Shown here piece after piece: positions 51,170-55,591 of a stretch of DNA of 55,591 nucleotides. Location of the stretch: the NCBI GenBank assembly GCA_018003315.1, contig JAGNEJ010000024.1, positions 1-55,591 on the forward strand. The letters run 5' to 3'. The stretch is from Verrucomicrobiales bacterium (GTDB lineage: Bacteria; Verrucomicrobiota; Verrucomicrobiia; Verrucomicrobiales; V1-33). The first letter of the stretch is position 1. Every line of letters begins with the position of its first letter. Made by a program: the position numbers and the translations under genes. The notes beneath the pieces are model-generated. The model made no database searches and was not told where the DNA came from. It saw only the letters and a list, made by a program, of their open reading frames with translations.

Positions 51170-51895
51170 TCAATCAGGATCGGGAGCCATCTCCACGGAA
51201 GAGGCAAATGTCCCGTCCGCCCCCAACCGATTCCATTCGATTCCCCTCCGGATCCAGTGTTGGGTGATGGCTTGGGTGAAATCCGCGCGGACGAGTTTTG
51301 CGCGGGCGGCCAGCCATTCTTGGTCTTCCTTTCGGACGACGAGACCTTCCATCGGTCCGTTCTGAAACAGGCTGCGTTCTTGTTCGAGTAGCCGCTTCAG
51401 ATCGTTGAGTTGGGTTTTGCCCTGAAATCGTTTGGGCACGCAGGTGATGCCGATACTGCGGAACAACGCATCCCTTCGCCCCGTGCTCCAAAAGCGGCCA
51501 AGTTTACGGTCGTAAACGTCGAATCCGAGAAACCAATCGGGAAGGCTGGTGTAGCCCAGCGAATGCCGGGCGGCACACCACTCGCCAAAAACCATCAGGT
51601 CGGGAAACAACGCGGACTCCAGGCGTTCCCGGTGCGCGGCCAGCCAGGAACCGAGACGGGAAAACTGACCGTGAAAGGGAGATTCCAGATACTGTCCCCG
51701 GTTTTGGACGCGCAGATTGCCATCGGGGCCGACGGAGATCCCTAGGTTCGCACCGTCCAATTTTTCCTCCACGACCACCTCACCACACAGAAGAACTTCC
51801 GCTTCCGCAGGCGAGAGCACCTTGTCGTCACGTGGACTTCCTTGTCCGAGCCAGGCAAGGTGCGGGGTGTGCTGGAAACGGAAGAAGTCGCTCAT
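51170..51895 (-). CDS. ATP-dependent RNA ligase (Rnl2-like)
   Basis: 241 aa. The nucleotidyltransferase motif I EEKLDGANLG has the adenylated Lys45; motif Ia/III is LRVQNRGQYL and FLGFDVYDR; motif IV GPMEGLVVRKED and motif V ARAKLVRADF complete the ligase set, with FGEWCAARHS (motif III-like GEWCAARHSLGY) between. The set matches T4 Rnl2-like RNA ligases, which seal nicked RNA through an AMP intermediate. It is the odd enzyme in a defence-like operon, between the AlbA_2 protein and an ABC-type ATPase, suggesting RNA repair or self-protection after tRNA cleavage; that is inference. Confidence 0.85.
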   Translation of the reverse strand: MSDFFRFQHTPHLAWLGQGSPRDDKVLSPAEAEVLLCGEVVVEEKLDGANLGISVGPDGNLRVQNRGQYLESPFHGQFSRLGSWLAAHRERLESALFPDLMVFGEWCAARHSLGYTSLPDWFLGFDVYDRKLGRFWSTGRRDALFRSIGITCVPKRFQGKTQLNDLKRLLEQERSLFQNGPMEGLVVRKEDQEWLAARAKLVRADFTQAITQHWIRRGIEWNRLGADGTFASSVEMAPDPD

Positions 51896-51925
51896 GGGAA
51901 GCTCCAGTGGTTGATAAATATATCG

Positions 51926-54139
51926 CTAATTTCCCGCGATGGTTTTGATTCGATCAAACAAATGGATCAGGTGATCCAAGGATAAGTCCAGAAGAGGCTC
52001 ATACATGAAGGAATTGAGGTGGATGTTAGAACTTACGGTGACGCCAATGCACTCCAATACTTCCAAGTTTGCGTTGGAAGCATCCAATGTTTTCAGTTCG
52101 CCCAAAAGGTTTCCAAACGGAGGGTTTTTTTGGCACCAATAACCGGGATCGAATTTGAGCGCTCGTAGTTGCTCTGTCATGTATCGCTCCGCAAGAATTC
52201 GGGCGGCAATGGAAAGAACGATTTTTTTCTCCAATTCCAACTCGTTGCGATCTCCTGCCGCGCTGATGCTTTCCGCTCTCTCTATGAGGAGATCGTAAAC
52301 GGGCTTTGTGTTCTGCGTGTGAACGTGCTGCGTTCCAAAAAACGCGTTGTAGATATTCAAGTAGTCTTTAATCGAAATACCAGTGCTATCGCTCTTCCAG
52401 TGAAGCAGTGAGGTGAGTTTGATGTATTCGCTGTCTCCTTCTCCCCGTGTGTATTCAATTAGATTTCTGATGAATGGTATTGTCGCGATGAGAATATCAT
52501 CGGACTCCATGATTCGGGGCTTCCAAACTCCGGTGAAGATATTGTTTACGCCTTCCATTTTGTGGAGTTCGATGGAATCCCCACCGCATCGGACTGCGGC
52601 AAGGCAATGGTCTCGGTGAACAAAGCGCACCAATGTCCGAAACAAGTCAAAGTTGTGAGTGAGGATAATCTGGCGAAAATGATCCTCGTTGGCGAGGTCT
52701 TCCAGATATTGGACAATCGCGTGTTTGTTCTTGTAATCGAAAGAGTCTGCCGGGTCGTCGGCAATGAACAGCGTGCTTCTTCCTGATTTCTTTCGGGACT
52801 CGACTTCAAAAATAAAGGTCAACAAATGCAGGGCGCGACGTTCGCCACGACTGAGAGTCTTCATCGCCTCCTCTTTTCCCCCTTCGATGGAACCGCCATT
52901 TTCGTTGCTGAATGCGAAGAGCAATTTGGCCGGAGACTTGCCAAGGGAGGCGTCCACTTCGTTCGCAATACGAAGGGTAAAGGGCATGTTGATGAAGCGC
53001 TGATTGAATTTATCGATGGCTTGATGCCATTCGGGAACCAGACTCGCCGCCCGTCCTTCGATGTCTGCGATTTCTCCTGAAATGCGGTCGTATTCCTCAA
53101 GATAAGCTTCCGCCTCCGTCTTCTCGGACAGATAGAATCGCCAGAGTTCACGCCGGAATTCCTGTTGATTCTCCGGTTTCATCATGGAGGCCAAATACTC
53201 GAACTGATGAGCGTTCAGTGATTCCAGCAATTCGTTGAGTTCGCGCGTCTCCGCCGTTTTGGCCAAGTCATCGCGGATTTTTTTCAGCGACGCGTCACCG
53301 TCGATCCGGGCATGGAGAGAATCCAATCGTTCATTCAATTGTGTTTGATCGAGGGCTTGGGCGTCACCCTCCAAGTGAACCTTGTGACCCGCTTCAAAGA
53401 AACGCTCTTTCTGGAGTGATCCAAAAGCGTTACTCGCGCGAGCGGGATTGAATACGCCTTTCTTGTAGATCGTTTGATCCAATTGGAAGAGTTCGTCGTA
53501 GCGCTGGTTGAATTCCGCTGCTCTGCTCTGGAAGTCCCTGCTTCGAATGACATCGAGAGCCTTGGGCGCGAAGAGGATCGAATAGGGAAAAGGGGCTAGA
53601 TTTTGCTGAGGCGCGGTTTCCAGTCCTGTTCTGACACCTTCGACAAAGGTGGGGACTCCGAAATCATCGGCCAGTTGTTTCTCGATTTCCGCCTTTTTGA
53701 TTCCCGAAATTTTTTGAAGCGCATTGATCGCCTTTTGCTTCTGTTTCTCCAAATCCACCACCAAGGCGTCGTATTGGGCTTTTTCTTCCGGCTGGACCAA
53801 AAGGTTGGTGACGGCGGGAATTTCGCCTTTGGTGTCGATTTCGTCTTTGAGGACAAAGATGAATTCCTGTTCAATAGGCTGGCCGTCAACTGTAACCGTG
53901 CAGGCGGGTGTCGTGTTGAAGCGGGGCTCCTCCGGTTGCTGGCCGTTGCTTAGCCGCTCAAAAGTCTTGGCGAAAGACGATTTCATCAGGCCGTTTGGAG
54001 CGTAGATCGCATAGGATCGGCGGTTTTTAGCGGTGGCGAATGAAAAGGTATGCGATAGACTTTTGATGCCGTAACAATTTGTAAAATGGATTTCCAATGG
54101 ATTCATTGCGGGTTTGAAAAGTTGAGCTGTAACTGACAT
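51926..54139 (-). CDS. ABC/SMC-type ATPase with atypical Walker A
   Basis: 737 aa from ATG 54139; an ATG at 54106 (MNPLEIHFTNCYGIKSL) may be the real start. The Walker A region reads YAPNGLMKSSFAKTF (APNGLMKSS, 47-55): the usual third Gly before Lys is Met. The signature LSRGERRALHLL (~429), Walker B STLFIADDPADSFDYKNKHA (~455) and H-loop ILTHNFDLF are intact, with a coiled-coil middle (KAEIEKQLADD, EAYLEEYDRISGEIADIEGR). The gene is much less GC-rich than the rest of the window. This type occurs in phage-defence ATPases (RloC, PrrC, Septu and similar) but has no recognised nuclease motif. The C-terminal ~180 residues are unassigned. Confidence 0.8.
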   Translation of the reverse strand: MSVTAQLFKPAMNPLEIHFTNCYGIKSLSHTFSFATAKNRRSYAIYAPNGLMKSSFAKTFERLSNGQQPEEPRFNTTPACTVTVDGQPIEQEFIFVLKDEIDTKGEIPAVTNLLVQPEEKAQYDALVVDLEKQKQKAINALQKISGIKKAEIEKQLADDFGVPTFVEGVRTGLETAPQQNLAPFPYSILFAPKALDVIRSRDFQSRAAEFNQRYDELFQLDQTIYKKGVFNPARASNAFGSLQKERFFEAGHKVHLEGDAQALDQTQLNERLDSLHARIDGDASLKKIRDDLAKTAETRELNELLESLNAHQFEYLASMMKPENQQEFRRELWRFYLSEKTEAEAYLEEYDRISGEIADIEGRAASLVPEWHQAIDKFNQRFINMPFTLRIANEVDASLGKSPAKLLFAFSNENGGSIEGGKEEAMKTLSRGERRALHLLTFIFEVESRKKSGRSTLFIADDPADSFDYKNKHAIVQYLEDLANEDHFRQIILTHNFDLFRTLVRFVHRDHCLAAVRCGGDSIELHKMEGVNNIFTGVWKPRIMESDDILIATIPFIRNLIEYTRGEGDSEYIKLTSLLHWKSDSTGISIKDYLNIYNAFFGTQHVHTQNTKPVYDLLIERAESISAAGDRNELELEKKIVLSIAARILAERYMTEQLRALKFDPGYWCQKNPPFGNLLGELKTLDASNANLEVLECIGVTVSSNIHLNSFMYEPLLDLSLDHLIHLFDRIKTIAGN

Positions 54140-54145
54140 TGGGAG

Positions 54146-55591
54146 CTACATCGCCATTTGAGCAAACGTTCCCTCCGCCTGCATCCGGTCCCAGGCTTCG
54201 AGGACGAGGCGTTGGGTGCGGTATTCGCCGTGGTGGCTGAGTTCTTTTTCCTTGAGGACGCGGAAGGTTTCGGAGGGGTAGGCGGGGCCTTTGACGGCGG
54301 CGGGGTCGAGGAGGTAGCGAAGTTCGTCGCGGTCGAGGCCGTAGGCGCGGGCGTAGAAGGCGTCCAGCTCGGAACGAAGCAGCGCTCTGCGCTCTTCGTT
54401 CCAGGCAAAGGGGGAAGGTTGAAGGATGAAGGATGAAGAAGAGGCGCTTTGCCAGTCTGCCATCACCTCCTCGTAGAAGGGGCGCAGCGCATGCGAGGTG
54501 TAGGTGAGTTCCAGCACCCGGGGAACGATGAAGTCGAGGCGGGCGGCGGTGTAGAAGGCGGGTGGGAGGATGGGGAGTTGTTGATAGATGAAGAAATTCA
54601 AGTGTGTTCCACCAACTTTGAAACGGGCGGCGTAATCGAGGGTGATTGATGAAAGGCAGCCACTTAATGCGACAAGTTGCGCTGGTCCCACACCTTTGGG
54701 AAAGACCATCAGCGGCAATTGATTTCCCACCGCACTGCGCGGAAACACCGTCGCAATCACCGTCCGCTCGTTGGTTGCGTTGGTGATGTCGCGCCAGCCC
54801 ATGAGCCATTGGCGTTGCCAGTTTTTGGCGGCGAGGCGGGTGTCCACTTCGGATTGGGGAACCCAGTAGCGGGGGGCGGGTTCGAAGGCGGGGTTTTGCT
54901 TTTCCTCGATCGTGACATCCCGGCTGGAGTGCCCTTCCTCCTTCATCATTTCTCCTTCATCCTTTCCCCCATACGTCGCCCAGCGGTGGTCGAACTGGTG
55001 GATCATCTTCGCCTCGTAGAGTGGGACGTAGCGGACCGTGTCCTTCACCCAGTCGCTGCCGTCGCGCTGCCAGCCGTCGGCGCTGAGCTGGGAGACGGTG
55101 CGGAAGAGGTGGGAGTCCGAGGTCATGTTGAAGAGACCTTGGCGGAAATCGACCCCCCACGGGTTGCCGGCATTGCCTTTGCCTTCCTCGATGAGGACGG
55201 GGGCGTTGCGGTAGATTTTGGCGGTGAGTTCGGCATCGGCGCGGGAGCGGAAGACGGGAGCGGTTTTGGTGTTCGGGTTGAGGCGGGCGATGGTTTCCGG
55301 CGTGAGGGTGAAATTGCGCTCCGGCTCGGCGAGTTGGGCGGGATCGGTGAGGAAGAAGGCGAAGCGGGCTTCGCGTTCCTCCCGGCCCAGGGTGAGCAGG
55401 CTGAACTTGAAGCTGCGGTGGACTCCGGGGAAGAGCGGTGCCGAGTTCTCGAAATCGACGAGGCGGGCGAGGCGCTGGGTTTCCACCAAATGGGCGAAGA
55501 AGGGCGCGGTGGTGGCGTCGGTAGCGATGCCGGTGGGGACGATGACGCCGGCGCGATCGCGGGCGAGGTGGGCGAAGAGTTCGGCGAAGAG
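54146..55591 (-). CDS. Eco57I-type restriction-modification methylase, C-terminal part (runs off window)
   Basis: 482 codons, open to the right edge, so the N-terminal and catalytic parts (NPPY) lie outside. The visible end has AGVIVPTGIATDATTAPFFA, LVDFENSAPLFPGVHRSFKF, then YWVPQSEVDTRLAAKNW and WLMGWRDITNATNERTVIAT, a TaqI-type specificity region typical of large Eco57I-like N6-adenine methylases. Those occur as stand-alone type IIG enzymes, in BREX (PglX-like) and in DISARM (DrmMI); I cannot choose from the C-terminus. The stop is 7 bases before the ATPase start, so it is the most upstream gene seen in this operon. Confidence 0.75.
   Translation of the reverse strand, partial: LFAELFAHLARDRAGVIVPTGIATDATTAPFFAHLVETQRLARLVDFENSAPLFPGVHRSFKFSLLTLGREEREARFAFFLTDPAQLAEPERNFTLTPETIARLNPNTKTAPVFRSRADAELTAKIYRNAPVLIEEGKGNAGNPWGVDFRQGLFNMTSDSHLFRTVSQLSADGWQRDGSDWVKDTVRYVPLYEAKMIHQFDHRWATYGGKDEGEMMKEEGHSSRDVTIEEKQNPAFEPAPRYWVPQSEVDTRLAAKNWQRQWLMGWRDITNATNERTVIATVFPRSAVGNQLPLMVFPKGVGPAQLVALSGCLSSITLDYAARFKVGGTHLNFFIYQQLPILPPAFYTAARLDFIVPRVLELTYTSHALRPFYEEVMADWQSASSSSFILQPSPFAWNEERRALLRSELDAFYARAYGLDRDELRYLLDPAAVKGPAYPSETFRVLKEKELSHHGEYRTQRLVLEAWDRMQAEGTFAQMAM

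Noticed and set aside
1-55591. CRISPR array, rRNA operon, integrase or plasmid origin
   Set aside because: No regularly spaced repeats, rRNA segments, tyrosine/serine recombinase or iteron set were found; the ParA-like ATPase has no ParB or parS nearby.
1-55591. Genome-wide reassignment of UGA to tryptophan to explain several in-frame UGAs
   Set aside because: UGA ends many well-defined genes here (pntAB, pntAA, the macroglobulin, the SelW-like gene itself), so it is a stop in general; the three odd cases need separate explanations.

Overview
This is a GC-rich bacterial chromosome segment, most likely from a Verrucomicrobiota member (class Verrucomicrobiia; genus not determinable). The evidence is a giant secreted protein of autotransporter-associated beta-strand repeats, two PEP-CTERM proteins, a DUF1080 protein, a two-CxxC zinc-ribbon membrane protein, several secreted proteins with 'DPDGD'-type calcium motifs, and weak or absent Shine-Dalgarno sequences. 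All identifications come from reading the sequence; no database was searched.

Layout. 1-6.1 kb: a 1,559-aa repeat protein sits between two decayed, oppositely oriented ISL3-family insertion-sequence remnants that share a 22-bp terminal repeat; the right one abuts a 3' fragment of rlmN. 6.1-9 kb: three-gene proton-translocating transhydrogenase operon. 9-16.4 kb: minus-strand housekeeping and accessory genes (thiH, GH5-like hydrolase, LolD-like ATPase coupled to a PaaK-like ligase, DMT-like membrane protein, YbgC-like thioesterase, DUF1080). 16.8-19.8 kb: ECF sigma factor, anti-sigma-like membrane protein and secreted PDZ protein in one array, preceded by an ABC ATPase. 20-34 kb: Gfo/Idh/MocA oxidoreductase, zinc-ribbon protein, L,D-transpeptidase lipoprotein, leucyl/arginyl-protein transferase, a 1,990-aa alpha-2-macroglobulin, Na+/solute symporter with DUF485 partner, LytTR response regulator, PHP phosphatase. 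34-44 kb: secreted proteins (two PEP-CTERM), one gene with an in-frame UGA, a pseudogene fragment, a pentapeptide protein, an Rnk-like factor and a very large FtsX-type permease.

44.2 kb: a 75-residue gene with an in-frame UGA in a CxxU motif and a hairpin at the right distance. I read it as a SelW-like (Rdx family) selenoprotein, implying that the organism decodes UGA as selenocysteine. 44.5-47.9 kb: ABC exporter-like membrane protein and recN.

48.1 kb to the end: a defence-island-like operon begins precisely at the 3' end of a degenerate tRNA (Thr-type body). Six minus-strand genes follow: HNH nuclease, ParA-type ATPase and AlbA_2/Schlafen-type ATP-binding protein (the last three joined by 4-nt overlaps), a KxDG RNA ligase, an ABC/SMC-type ATPase with an atypical Walker A, and an Eco57I-type methylase running off the window. 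The combination of ATPase, RNA ligase and AlbA_2 protein is not one I can assign to a named system and is, with the selenoprotein, the main novelty candidate.
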